Assembly: GCA_016710265.1 (NCBI GenBank)
Contig: JADJJL010000003.1
Location: 139,001 to 203,000 of the forward strand
Origin: Saprospiraceae bacterium
GTDB taxonomy: Bacteria; Bacteroidota; Bacteroidia; Chitinophagales; Saprospiraceae
DNA length: 64,000 bases
Direction of reading: 5' to 3'
Position 1 is the first letter of the stretch, and each line of letters starts with the position of its first letter. Positions 35,534-47,200 of the stretch are shown here, in pieces. Below the pieces are notes generated by a model, which was given only the letters and a program-made list of their open reading frames with translations, made no database searches and was not told the DNA's origin. The position numbers were made by a program, and so were the translations under genes.

Positions 35534-35566
35534 GAGCAACAGGATAAGTTTTTAAATAATTTTTGG

Positions 35567-35598
35567 GGCCCGATGAATTTTTTCATCGGGCCTTTTTT
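35567..35598 (+). terminator. Strong rho-independent terminator of the second giant gene
   Basis: GGCCCGATGAA (35567-35577) and TTCATCGGGCC (35582-35592) form a perfect 11-bp stem with a TTTT loop, followed by six T. It lies 33 bases after the stop codon. Confidence 0.93.
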
Positions 35599-35610
35599 GT
35601 AACCACTTGC

Positions 35611-35874
35611 GATGTTCGAAGTTTCCAAACTTCGAACCACAACGCCAACACGATGTTCGAAGTCTCCGAACTTCGAACTCCAACGCAATGCCGATGTTCG
35701 AAGTTTCCAAACTTCGAACCACAACGCCAACACGATGTTCGAAGTCTCCGAACTTCGAACTCCAACGCAATGCCGATGTTCGAAGTTTCCAAACCTCGAA
35801 CCCACACAACGCAATGCCGATGTTCGAGTCACGCCTTTGGCGTGATCTTCGATTTCCAAACTTCGAACCCAAAA
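35611..35874. repeat. Array of six palindromic elements (41-bp period) upstream of RAYT gene
   Basis: Units start GATGTTCGAA at 35611, 35652, 35693, 35734, 35775 and 35819, i.e. 41 bp apart and then 44. Units 1 and 3 are perfect inverted repeats: arms GTTCGAAGTTT and AAACTTCGAAC around CC. Units 2 and 4 have arms GTTCGAAGT and ACTTCGAAC around CTCCGA. Types alternate, so the higher-order unit is 82 bp. Unit 5 has one arm mismatch. Unit 6 carries an extra inner palindrome, CACGCC-TTT-GGCGTG, at about 35828-35842. The array lies between the terminator and the transposase start, as REP/BIME clusters do around RAYT genes. Confidence 0.88.
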
Positions 35875-35911
35875 CATTTACATAATTTTATACAATGAAA
35901 TTTATAATACC

Positions 35912-36493
35912 ATGGGAGGGCATAAAATTATAAACCAAAACGCTTTACATTTTTTAACCATGACCGTGGTAGCATGGGTTAAAATTTTCGACACAAAAGA
36001 GAATTTACAAATTTTGGTTGATAGTTTAAAATTTTGTCAATCAAATAAAGGATTAATAATAAATGCATATGTGATCATGAGCAACCACATTCATTTGATT
36101 TGTTATACCAAAGAGTCTTTTAATTTATCTGAGACGATAAGAGATTTCAAGAGATTTTCTGCAAACGCAATTATAAATAAATTACTTAGTGAATCATCAA
36201 ATAACAAAAGTGATGAAACGATAAAGATATTTCAAAGTTATGGAGCCGCTAATCGTAATAATTTAAAATATCAATTGTGGTATCAGCACAACAAACCCAT
36301 GGAATTGTATAGTCCTAAATGGGTATATCAGAAAATTGCATACATTCACAACAATCCTGTAAGAGCAGGAATTGTAGAAAATCCTGAAGAATATTCTTTA
36401 AGTAGTGCAAAGCAGTACATGGGGGAGAATGGGATAATTGATGTTGAAATTTTAGATTTTGGATCAGTGGAAGGTTACATCTCTGGGTATTAA
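35912..36493 (+). CDS. REP-associated tyrosine transposase-like protein (RAYT, Y1/HUH family)
   Basis: This 193-residue protein has the Y1_Tnp (IS200-like) fold signature. The HUH motif is SNHIHL (H59, H61). The conserved block KIAYIHNNPVRAG follows, in which Y144 corresponds to catalytic Y115 of E. coli TnpA-REP by position in YIxxNPV. The C-terminal YSLSSAKQY is typical of the Bacteroidota branch. RAYTs nick and process single-stranded REP hairpins and are usually single-copy domesticated genes rather than mobile IS. The start MGGHKIINQN fits the family's usual head. The gene is bracketed by palindromes: a CC-type copy ends about 38 bases before the ATG, and a GG-type (inverted) copy starts 9 bases after the stop. 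That arrangement strongly suggests these are its substrates. All motif residues are intact. Confidence 0.9.
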   Translation: MGGHKIINQNALHFLTMTVVAWVKIFDTKENLQILVDSLKFCQSNKGLIINAYVIMSNHIHLICYTKESFNLSETIRDFKRFSANAIINKLLSESSNNKSDETIKIFQSYGAANRNNLKYQLWYQHNKPMELYSPKWVYQKIAYIHNNPVRAGIVENPEEYSLSSAKQYMGENGIIDVEILDFGSVEGYISGY

Positions 36494-36502
36494 AATTTCG
36501 TT

Positions 36503-36524
36503 GGTCGAAGTTTGGAAACTTCGA
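36503..36524. repeat. Palindromic element in inverted sense, directly after RAYT gene
   Basis: GTCGAAGTTT and AAACTTCGAC form a perfect 10-bp inverted repeat around GG, the reverse of the CC-centred units upstream of the gene. Confidence 0.85.
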
Positions 36525-36567
36525 CTATCACAAAATTTGCCACGCATCGCAATTCGCACACCGCGAT

Positions 36568-36591
36568 GTTCGAAGTTTCCAAACTTCGAAC
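36568..36591. repeat. CC-centred palindromic element downstream of RAYT gene
   Basis: This is a full copy of the unit-1 type (arms GTTCGAAGTTT and AAACTTCGAAC around CC). A half copy, CCGAACTTCGAACC, follows at about 36597-36610. Confidence 0.85.
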
Positions 36592-36647
36592 CTACACCGA
36601 ACTTCGAACCACACTGAATTTTCCAAATTAACTTCCTTCATATGCAT

Positions 36648-36655
36648 TACTTTTG
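36648..36655 (+). promoter_or_regulatory. Bacteroidota-type -7 box (TACTTTTG) for FAS1-like lipoprotein gene 1
   Basis: TACTTTTG fits TAnnTTTG and lies 19 bases before the ATG at 36675. No clear -33 element is seen. Confidence 0.5.
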
Positions 36656-36674
36656 CGTTTAAATTTTAATTCCT

Positions 36675-37235
36675 ATGAAATTCAAACTTTTCTTACATAT
36701 ACTAATTTTAAGTTTCGTCGCATCCCAATGCAAACAAGACAAGAATGCTTCAAAAGCAAATGCAATGACCACTGCTGACACTGAAGTTGCTTCAAAAGAC
36801 AACAAAATGACACCAGGACAAATCGGTGAAGAAAAAGATCAATTGCTTGGTTGGTTAAAAAATAGGAAAGATCTGGTACACTTTAACCAATTGCTAAACC
36901 AGTCCTCTTCCATCTTACCATTGTTGTATGACGACAACCGGCTTAAAGTAAATTTCTTTGTACCCAACGATATGGCTTATCAAAAATTGGATAAATCCCA
37001 ATTCGATAAATTGAACGACAATATCCCCGATGATTTTGAATTAAAAATGCTCAATCAGTTGATTGTAAAAACGACTGATTTTAGTTGGAAGGGGGCAACC
37101 GCCATCGGAGGAATGACCGTTAAATTTGGGGATGGACCGGGGACAGTAATCATTGGTGAAAAAAGCCACAATATCCTTGAAACGGTGATGCTCAGTTCTC
37201 GTTCTAGAGCCTATATTATTGATCAATTACCATAG
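36675..37235 (+). CDS. FAS1 (fasciclin)-like lipoprotein 1
   Basis: This 186-residue protein has a short hydrophobic signal ending FVASQC, with C19 as probable lipidation site (the lipobox is atypical), then a charged linker and a FAS1-like domain from about residue 56. The H1-like motif NFFVPNDMAYQKL is at 93-105 and the H2-like end SRAYIIDQLP at 177-186. FAS1 domains act in extracellular adhesion; here the protein is expected to be anchored in the outer membrane or periplasm. A second, more diverged protein of the same size and plan follows about 360 bases on, and then the third giant gene, so the pair may serve the same surface structure. That link is inference from position only. Confidence 0.65.
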   Translation: MKFKLFLHILILSFVASQCKQDKNASKANAMTTADTEVASKDNKMTPGQIGEEKDQLLGWLKNRKDLVHFNQLLNQSSSILPLLYDDNRLKVNFFVPNDMAYQKLDKSQFDKLNDNIPDDFELKMLNQLIVKTTDFSWKGATAIGGMTVKFGDGPGTVIIGEKSHNILETVMLSSRSRAYIIDQLP

Positions 37236-37276
37236 GTCTAAAAACCTTATTTAACATATTTTTACGTTACATTAAA

Positions 37277-37284
37277 TAATTTTG
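37277..37284 (+). promoter_or_regulatory. Possible -7 box (TAATTTTG) upstream of FAS1-like gene 2
   Basis: TAATTTTG matches the consensus but lies about 310 bases upstream of the next gene in AT-rich DNA, so it may be chance. The remaining gap up to 37593 is AT-rich apart from the GC-richer element at 37442. Confidence 0.25.
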
Positions 37285-37441
37285 TGATGTGTATATGTTT
37301 AATAGTGGACCTGTTAAACAGATGAAAAAAAATTTGTTTTGGTTTTGATAATTTAATATACTATGATACATCAAAATTACTTTACTTTGTGCTGCGGTAC
37401 TGACCATACCTCAAAAATTGTATTGAAAAGAAGGTAATTAA

Positions 37442-37490
37442 TCCCGGTGTGAACTGACGAAGCCAAGCAGACGCCCGTTATTTTTTCCTT
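37442..37490 (+). other. GC-richer structured segment followed by T-run in leader of FAS1-like gene 2
   Basis: In AT-rich surroundings this stretch stands out. GGTGT can pair with ACGCC, and inside it CTG with CAG, and TTTTTT follows. Its opening CCGGxGxGAACT resembles the leader of the second giant gene at 17327 (CCGGAGAACT), which is also followed by a hairpin and T-run. It could be an RNA leader or a weak terminator for the gene before. I do not recognise a known riboswitch class. Confidence 0.3.
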
Positions 37491-37593
37491 CCATTGTTGT
37501 AAAGAAAAATCAATTAAGCTTGTGTTCTTAAAAAGACACTTATTTAACTTAATTGACTATGTGCTTTTTAGGATTAAAGCTGTAGTCTTTCCA

Positions 37594-38160
37594 TTGAGAA
37601 GAATTGAAATATCTTCCTATGCATTGGTCATAATGGTACTTTTCCATTTAGTTGCTTGTACTTCTAAAACAAGCAATTCCCAACATACTAATCAATCTGT
37701 TGATAATCAACAAAATACAACAAGTTCTTTAAACGAAATTCCAAATGGACAGAATATAAGTTCATTGGCATTACAAGCATTGGCATCACGTCAAGATATT
37801 AAAGAATTTAACCAATTTTTAGGAGATCCTACCCTTAATTTTTTCTTACAAAGTCATCCGCAATTTGATTTTGTATTTTTTGTATTTCCAGATGAAGCGC
37901 TCGCCGAAGTTCCAAGTCAAGTACTTGACTCTGTGAAACTTAAAGCGTATTCTGACACCAAGTTTGAATTTTTCGCAAATCATATTTCGATGGTTAGCAA
38001 AGGCTATCCATTTTCAGAGGGGGTTAGTTTTAATGAAAAACCCCTTAAGCTTGAAGACAACAAGGTTCTTTACAACAACAAGTCGGTCGAAGTTCTTGAG
38101 AAAATCCCATCTCACGAGCGTATTCAAATTTTCCTTATTCAAAAACCCCTACAAAGCTAA
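37594..38160 (+). CDS. FAS1-like lipoprotein 2 (diverged), TTG start proposed
   Basis: The longest frame opens with GTG at 37522 (212 residues), but from TTG at 37594 the protein begins with a clean lipoprotein signal: two arginines, a hydrophobic stretch and the lipobox LVAC (C22), followed by a serine/threonine/asparagine-rich linker. This gives 188 residues, close to the 186 of the preceding paralogue. The folded part has F-x-x-F-L and FDFVFFVFPDEALAEV, which align with the H1 region of FAS1-like protein 1; the rest is too diverged for a firm family call. The stop is 5 bases before one in-frame ATG of the giant gene and 41 before the preferred one, so the two are probably co-transcribed. 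Confidence 0.6.
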   Translation: MRRIEISSYALVIMVLFHLVACTSKTSNSQHTNQSVDNQQNTTSSLNEIPNGQNISSLALQALASRQDIKEFNQFLGDPTLNFFLQSHPQFDFVFFVFPDEALAEVPSQVLDSVKLKAYSDTKFEFFANHISMVSKGYPFSEGVSFNEKPLKLEDNKVLYNNKSVEVLEKIPSHERIQIFLIQKPLQS

Positions 38161-38201
38161 AAAGCATGAACCTAGATTTACAATCCCTTTCAACTTTTAT
38201 T

Positions 38202-41200
38202 ATGAAACAAAGACTTACAGTAATGCTGAAAATGTTTATTTTCAGTTGTTTTACATTAACCTGGAGCTTCAATTCATTTGGCCAAGGTGCCTGTGACCCT
38301 GCAATGGATCCCTGTGTTACTCAAGGAAGCAATGCGGTCATCAACGTTAATATTTTACCGCTTGGTTGTACCTTTTTGACTCCAAGTGTGTCAATTCAAC
38401 ACGATTGGCAAGTGGCCGGTTCTTGTATGGGTTGGACCAGAGTAGGTGGATTAAGGCCCATCCAAGTTCCACCCGCACTAACTCCATTTGTTCTACCTGG
38501 GTCTAGTGTATGCCCTAATAGTTTCGTTCAGGTAAACCTGATCGCCACTTATTTTAGGATAAATGCTATGCCGCCTTTTTTGCAAACTTGTTCCATTACC
38601 AGAACAGATAGCTTTTTTATAAATGACGTGACCAATCCGGTTTTATTATTGCCCGGATCTGTCATTTTGGATGTGGACAGTCTTTGTAACGTGTCTTTGG
38701 CCAATCTATTTAGCTTTGTAGGTAATGCCAACGTGATTGATAATTGTTCCAATGATGCCACTTTAATTGCCAATATGCAGGTAACTGCGGGATATCCATT
38801 GCCAAATTTAGCTTGTCCTACTTCACCCAATGCAGGCACCGTGGTTACTTTCCGCACAGCAGATGCTTGTGGTAACTTATCGAATACCCAAAATGTAACT
38901 GTAAGATTGAGAGATTTAACAGCTCCTACCATTACTTGTCCGGTGGATGATTCCAGAGCATTTGATGCTTCATGCCAATATACTGTTGAAGATTTTAGAG
39001 CGCTTGCCACTCCAGATGATATCTGCGGTGCTCCATATACTTTATCCCAAAGAGTGCTTGCAGTGAGTAATCCTGCTGCAGGTCCATTTGCAAACAATGT
39101 TTTTCCAACTATTTCTGGTGGTTGTGATGGTCCTCGGGTAATTACCATTAGAATTTGTGCTCAGGATTGTTTTGGAAATGGCGTTTTAGATCCAGCTCCT
39201 GCGGGTCCATTGCCAGGAAATTGCTGTACTTTTAATATTACGGTCACAGACCAAACGGATCCAACTCCAGGGATTTGCCCTTCACCTGTAGTGGTCAATG
39301 TAGATGCTGGTTGTACTGCAAATATTCCTGATTTAAGAGTACCTACTATTTTCCAAGACAATTGTTCTGTCATCAATCCTGACAACATTGGAATGTATGC
39401 AGATGCGGATGGTGATGGCTCTTATGAAACTGAACTATTTGCTCCAGGCACACCAGTGATTCCAGGTGGTTTTTATCCATTGGCAGCAGGTGATATAATA
39501 TGCAATCCTTTATTTCCAGGAGGAGCTCTAGATATCCAATTTACTTTCATCGACTGTAATGGGAATCCAGTAGCTGCACCGGTTACTTTTGATTGCAGCG
39601 ATTTAATTTCTTTGGTGGATGTAACTGCCCCGGATTTTATCGCACTTTGTCCGGATCCGGCTCCCATTTTTTATTTAGACATTGATCCGGTAACCTGTAT
39701 TTATGTAAATGCAGTCGTACCAACTGATTTTTTTAATGGACTGGCTTTTGTCAATGACAATTGCGATCAGGATCCAATCGAACACAATTTAGAAATGAGC
39801 TTTGGTTGTGGAAATCTTGGCTTTCAAAATATTCCAATTTGGGGAGAAGACTGCTCTGGAAACGTGAGTGGAATTCTTGGAAATTGTCAGGTTTTGATTC
39901 AAGCAAATCCATTGGATGCAGCCTGGTCAAATCCTGGTATCGTATGTATGTCACAAGTTCCACTCGATCTTTGTACACTTCTTGAAGGTACAGCGAGAGA
40001 TTGTGGTTATTGGTCTGGAGATTATGTTGAACCTGCAGCTCCCGACAATCGCTGTAATGGTGGTACTCCTGCCCAGTTTAATCCTCCTGGACCTGGCGTT
40101 TATACAGTGACCTATACTGTAGGAGATGCCAATTGTCATGTTGAGTTAACCAGATCAATTTTGGTAGAGCAAGATGTAAATCCTCCATATTTGGTGAATG
40201 ATTTTGGAATCTGCTTTTGCCCTGATGTCATTTTCGATTTGGAAGCATATTTATTACAAAATGCACCTCAAGGAGGAGAGTGGGAAATAATTTCTCAAGT
40301 TCCTAATTTGGGAGGCCCTTTGACTCCCGGTGTCAATATTATTCCTCCAACAGGAGTTGGTTATTCACATGTTGCTAAATATGATGGTGGTTGTTTAATT
40401 TTAAATTTGAGATACACCATCACGGATTGTTTGGGCAATGTATCTTCTGATGAAATTGCCATTACAATCAACGAGTGCCCTAAGGGATCATTTGATCTTC
40501 CGGATGACTTATGTCAAGATGAAACATACACAATTACAGATACCAATAGAGTATTTACGGGTTGTTTTGATTATGAAGTCTCATTTGCAGTGACCCAAGG
40601 TCCTTCTGGTAATTTATTAATTGGTGGAGCTCCGATCACTGGAACCATCAATACGCTTGGACCAATTATCCTTTATCCGGATGCAGTGATGGCAGGTTCT
40701 TATACCATCCAAATGACCATCGTAGATCCAACAGGATCTCAGTTCGGATGTCCTGATTTTGTATATTCTCAAGTCGTCAATATTTATACCGACGGAGCGA
40801 GTCCAAATGGTATTGTTCCTGTTGGTCCATTGTGTGAAGGAACCACTCAATGGCCTATAGTTTTAAATCTACAAAGCATTTTAGATGAAGCGGGATTTCC
40901 TTTAACCGATGGCGATGTCCGTTGGACAGGATCCGGAGTCACTGACAATGGAATCACTGGTTTATTCCAACCTGCAGATATTGACGGTGACGGATGGCCT
41001 GGACCAGGATTATTTACTGTTTGTGTGGCTGTTGGAAATCCAAGATGCCTTGAAAATTATTGCATGGATATTCTTATTAACAACGATATACCTGATAATG
41101 AAAACGATTTGGTAGATGATTTTAAAGTATGTTTAACTCCAAATACATTTTTTCCATACTCTGTATTGTTGGGAGGTAATTTTGCTGGAGGAATTTTTGA

Positions 41201-44200
41201 TGGTAGAACGGATGGTGGTGCAATACCGCCACTCACAGGAATTCTGTTACCAAATGGTTTTTATTATACCGGAGGATGTGGAAATCTGATTGTGACCTAT
41301 ATTTTACCAGGGGATTGCAATCCTGACAACGTCAACAACGATGTAATTGTAACGATTTGCGAAAAACCGGATGTAGAAATAAATGGCCCTGCTCAACTTT
41401 GTACTAGAGACGCCAAAGCGACCATCACCAGCAATATGGTGGGAAGATTACCACTTTGTGATTCAACGGGATATTGGGTTTCTTACCCTGCTACTACTGG
41501 ACTTATGGGCATGACGGACGGAACAGCAATGTTCGATCCAGCGATCTCTGGTGAAGGTACTTTTGAAATTGTATATGTTTTAGAAACAGGTGCGAACTGT
41601 TCCGATTCTGATAGAACCATAATCGCAGTGAGCGCTTCAAGCGATCCTGTATTTAATACTCCTTCTACCCAATGTGTGGATGGCACTCCGATCGTATTAA
41701 GTCTGATAAATCCAGATCCAAGCATTCAGGATGGCAACGTCCTAAATAGCGATGGCACTCAAGAAATATTTTGGACTTCATCATGTGGAGCATGTTTGGT
41801 AGTTTCAGCAGACAGCACTCAAGCAACTTTCGATCCTACCATCGCTGGTCCAGGATCACATTTGGTTTGCGTAACCACAGGAGATCCTTCTTGTATGCAA
41901 TCCCATTGTACACTAGTAGAAGTGAGAGCCGCAAATGATGCAAATCTGGTTGGTAATCTTGAAAAAGGTTGTTTCGACTTAAGGCTTTCTTCTGCTTGCG
42001 GAGTTTATGTAACTGATATTAATTTGGCTGATTTTTATTTACCAACGACCACCAGAGGTGGAGTATGGAACGATCTTTCAGGTTTGGGTTGTCGCATTTT
42101 AAATGAAACATTTGAAGCCGAACCGGGATGTCACCAGTTGACTTACACGGTTCCTGCTGCTTTCCCTGGTGCTACTGGTGATTGTGCTGAAATGACAGAT
42201 ACTGTCTACTTGATGATCACTGAAGAACCTCAAACCGATTTTGACCTTGCAGCGCAAGTTTGTTGGGATGGAATCGCCGGTTCTGCTAGCTTACCAGTAC
42301 TATATACAGGTGCCACTTTTGGTACCGGAACTTCAAATATTACCTATGCTTGGACTGCCAATTTAGTATCCGGTGCAGGTCCTGTTCCTACTTTTAGTGA
42401 TCCTGCTTCTCCTGAACCAGAAGTTATTATTCAGGGTGCAGGTACTTTCAGTATTTGTTTAACGGAGACTTTGGAGTATGAGGATTGTGATGACATAGTT
42501 CCAACTTCATGCATCAACGAACATTGTGAAATCCTTGTAGTCAATCAAACCAATATCGAAGTCATTCCTACCTGGACTTCAGCTGGACCATTCTGTGTAG
42601 ATGATATCTGCATCGATCTAGATACCAGAATTACTGGAAATACCGGTGGTGTTTTCACAGGAAATGGCGTTCAATTGGATCCTACACATCCAAATTACAG
42701 ATTCTGCCCAGCTGTAGCTGGTCCTGGTACTCATACCATCTGTTATACGGTCAACAATGGAGCAGGTTGTACTGCAGTGGAATGTCACAGTTTTGTGGTT
42801 TATCCGGCAGCAACTGTGGCTTGTGCTGATACAAGAGATACCCTACAATGTGCTACCATGCCATTGGGCCCAACCAGTCTTGTGTATGGCCCACATGGAG
42901 GTGTGATCATGATTTCAAGATACACCCTTGGTACTCATCCATTAAATTCTATGCTTTGCCCATCTGCCACACAAGGAGGTCTTTGGACCCTTGTAAGCGC
43001 ACCAGCTGCCAATACCGGAGCAGTTGCTGGCAACTTATTATATTTTACAAATCCGGGATGTTATACTGTTAGATACACAGTCGTATCAGGACCTGGTTTA
43101 GATGGTGCTTGCACAGCTACACAAGACTTTACCGTCCATGTGGGTGAAAGACCAAATCCTAGTTTCGATCTTCCGGATGCAATCTGTTGGGACCAAGTTT
43201 CATTGGTTCAATATACAATTCCTGGCAACTTTATAACTAGTCCAGTTTATTCTGGAACAGTAGTGAGATCTTACAGAAGTACCAACCCTGCTGTTGCAAC
43301 AGTGACTCCATTATCTGGAGTGATCACTGTGGTAGGAAATGGAACTACGAGCATTTGTATGCAAGAGACCATTACCACTTTTGCTTGTGGTTTTACTTTC
43401 TCGGTTTGTATTGCTGAAGTTTGCGAAGTTCTTCGCGTAGTTAACAATACTACAGTGGTAAATCCTGCTTGGTCCGATCCTGGTGCATTGTGTATCACTT
43501 CACCATGTATTGATTTAGATGATCTGGTAACAGGTACACCAAATGGAATATTTACTGGACAGGGTGTTCAATTAGACCCCGCTCATCCTGAATACAGATT
43601 CTGCCCTGCAGCTGCTGGAGTAGGTGTACATGCGGTTACTTATACTGTAAACTCTCCTGACGGATGTACGGGAACTTTTACAAGAAACATAGTAGTTGTG
43701 GATCAGTGTAATGCTACAATTACTGGAAACAATAGTAATTTTGGTTGTTATCAAACAGACCAATTTGCTGAAGGCGGAGCTGTCATAGGAATTAGATTTG
43801 AATTGTCTAGATTCTATCTTCCGACGACTACAAGAGGTGGAATTTGGACAATTATTTCTAGTCCAGCAGGTGCATTTATTGCGAATGAGACATTAATTGC
43901 TCCCCCTGGTTGCTACTCATTGCAATATTCAGTTACATGCGATCCATGTGCACCAGTTAATTCTGTTATCAATTTCCGAATTTTAGAAAAGCCAACTCCT
44001 GTTTTTGACTTAACTGAAGAAGCTTGTTGGAATGGAGTGAGTGGTTCATTAACACTTCCAACTTATTATCAAGGTACCACTTGGGGAATTAATGCAAATA
44101 CACGTCTTTATAATTGGTCAGTCACTACGATCAGTGGAGCTGGTCCTGTACCAACATTGTCATCTGGCGTTGGAACATTCCAGGCAGTTAACAATCCTAC

Positions 44201-47200
44201 AATTACTATTAATGGAGCTGGAACTTTTCAAATTTGTGTGACAGAAAGGTTACAGTATTTTACATGCCTCGGAATCCCTGGTACTGCAGAATGTGCAACC
44301 ACTTATTGCGAGAGAATCACCATCCACCAAACAGATGTGGAAGTGGATCCTTCTTGGTTGCCTTTTGGTCCATTGTGTATCGATGACGCATGTGTGGATT
44401 TAGATGCAAGGGTGACTGGTAACGCCAATGGTGTCTTTACAGGAACTGGAGTTTTATTAAATCCTTCTCATCCAAATTATCAATTCTGCCCAGCCACCGC
44501 TGGTGCAGGTACTCATAGTATTTGCTACACGGTCCAAAATGGTGCCGGTTGTACAGCAGTTGAATGTCACAATGTGACGGTTTATGGAGCAGTTGCTTTA
44601 GCATGTGCGGATACTCGCGATACCATTCAGTGCGCTACCATGGCTTTGGGCCAAAATCCAAACAATTATGGACCATTCAATGGTACCACTTTAACTTCCA
44701 GATATACTTTAGGAACTCATAGCCTTGGCGCTTTGCTTTGTGCAACAGCTACCAGAGGCGGAATCTGGAGTTTTGTATCTGGTCCTGGAGCCAACACTGG
44801 TGCGGTGGCTGATGGTTTACTTTATTTCACCAGCCCGGGTTGTTATACCGTAAGATATACAGTTTCTGCCTTCCCTGGCGCCGATGGTGCTTGTACTGCC
44901 ACTCAAGATTTCACGGTTCACATTGGTGAAAGAGCAAATCCTGGATTTGACCTTCCTGATGCAGTATGTTGGGATCAGGTGACCTTGGTTACCTACAATA
45001 TTCCTTTGTCTTTCCTAACCAGTCCAACTTACACAGGTACGGTTGCCAGAAATTATAGAAGTACCAACCCGTCAGTGGCTTCGGTCAATGCAGCAGGATT
45101 GGTGACCATCATTGGCAATGGTACTACTACAATTTGTTTGGAAGAAATCATCACAACCATCGCTTGCGCTGGTGTGACGACCACTTGTACATCGGAAGTT
45201 TGTGAAGTACTTAGGGTCAACAATACTTTAACTATAGCAAATCCAACTTGGTCCGACCCCGGTCCAATTTGTATCGATCAGGCATGTATCGATTTGGATG
45301 CGTTGGTCACGGGTACAATTAATGGCGTATTTACAGGACGCGGTGTACAATTGGATCCTTCACATCCTAATTATTGTTTCAACCCTGCGGTTGCAGGTGT
45401 GGGAATTCATGCAATAACTTATACTGTAAATTCTCCAGATGGATGTACTGGTGTGATGACTAGAAATATCAGAGTTTATCCTGCAAATAATGCAACATTA
45501 GTATCAGATTTTGGTCTAGGATGTTTGAATCCAAGTCAATTTAATCCATATCAAATTGATTTATCTCAATTTTATACTGCTGCTACAACAAGAGGTGGAA
45601 CATGGAGTTATATTTCTGGTCCAGGAAATCCTAATCAACCAATTATCATTAGTAATGAGACTGCTACATTACCAGATGGTTGTCACCAATTAAGATATAC
45701 CGTAGCTCCTGCTTTTCCCGGAGCAATAGGTGTATGTGGTACAATGAGTGATGATATTTTCATACTACTTGGGCAAGAGCCGGATCCTTCATTTGATTTG
45801 GCAGAAGAAGTTTGTTGGGATGGCATAGCTGGTTCATTAACATTACCAATTCTTTATAATGGTAATACTTTTCCACCTAACAATGGTACTTTAACCTATA
45901 ATTGGTTTGTGAATACAATTAGTGGAGGTCCAATTCCAACTTTTAGTAGTAATACTATTCAACAACCAACTTTAACGGTCCAAGGAGCTGGTGTTTTTCA
46001 AATCTGTTTGAATGAAAACATAACTTATAATAGTTGTGGAACCTTTGGAATTGGTAGTTGCAATACAACACAATGTGAAATAATAACTATTCATGAGACA
46101 AATGTCGAAGTCAATCCATCCTGGACTCCTATTGGACCTTTCTGCGTGGATGATCCATGTGTGGACCTAGATGCTTTAATTACTGGGGACACTGCTGGTG
46201 TATTTACTGGTGTAGGTGTTTTCTTAGATCCTTCTCATCCAAACTATAGCTTCTGCCCAGATGAATCTGGTCCTGGTATATTTACCATTTGCTATACAGT
46301 CCAAAACGGAGCAGGTTGTACAGCCACCGAATGTCATAATGTTTATGTTTATGATGTTGTTACATTGGCTTGTGCCGATACTCGTGATACTATCCAGTGC
46401 GCTACCAAGCCATTGGGACCTAACACAAATACCTATGGACCAATCAATGGAGTCACTTTAACTTCTAGATATACCCTTGGTTCTCATAGTTTAAATGCAC
46501 TACTTTGTGCAACTGCAACCAGAGGTGGAACTTGGACTTTCATAAGTGGTCCTGCTGGTGGAACAGGTACAGTGGACGATGATTTATTGTATTATACAAG
46601 CCCTGGTTGTTACACAGTTAGGTATACAGTTTCTTCCTTCCCTGGTGCGGATGGCGGATGTCTTGCGACCCAAGATTTCCAGGTGCACATCGGCGAAATG
46701 CCAATGCCAATGTTTGATCTTCCAGACCATGTTTGTTGGGATCAGGTGAATATTGTCCAGTTTAATATACCGGCTTCATTCTTGACCAGTCCTACTTACT
46801 CTGGTTCAATAGCAAGATCTTATAGAAGTACCAATACTTCTGTTGCTACAGTAAACAGTAGTGGACTAGTAACCATCGTTGGAAATGGTATAGCTTCTAT
46901 TTGTATGCAAGAGACTGTGACCACCAACGCTTGCGGAGTATTGACTACTTGTAGAGCGGAGGTTTGTGAAGTCATCAGAGTTTTAAACAATACCACAGTG
47001 GTCAATCCAACTTGGACTGCCATTGGACCTTTCTGTATCGATGATCCATGTGTTCGTCTCGATTTATTAGTGACAGGAACAACGGGTGGTATCTTTACCG
47101 GACAGGGTGTTCGTCCTCCGGGAGGGGCTTTGGTTCATCCTCAATACGAATTCTGCCCTGCAGTAGCTGGTGTAGGTACTCATGCTGTCACTTATACGGT

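Noticed and set aside
35611..35874. CRISPR array
   Set aside because: The period is regular, but there are no unique spacers (the units alternate between two types), the palindromes are nearly complete, and there are no cas genes. A RAYT gene is adjacent instead.
35552..35898. Several overlapping frames of 74-130 codons on both strands across the palindrome array
   Set aside because: The 41-bp unit lacks stops in several frames, so the frames are by-products of the repeat. The translations just repeat SNFEVRSL-like words, and some run over the terminator.
35912..36493. Active IS200/IS605 insertion sequence
   Set aside because: No tnpB or subterminal IS hairpin pair of the usual type is seen. 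The protein has the RAYT-type C-terminus and its flanks are a palindrome array, which fits a REP-associated gene better.
37442..37490. Known riboswitch (c-di-GMP, SAM, TPP, fluoride)
   Set aside because: I could not match conserved bases of any class; only a weak stem and a T-run are visible.
37964..38296. 110-codon frame overlapping FAS1-like gene 2 and giant gene 3
   Set aside because: It is out of frame with both well-supported genes and has no domain or signal of its own.
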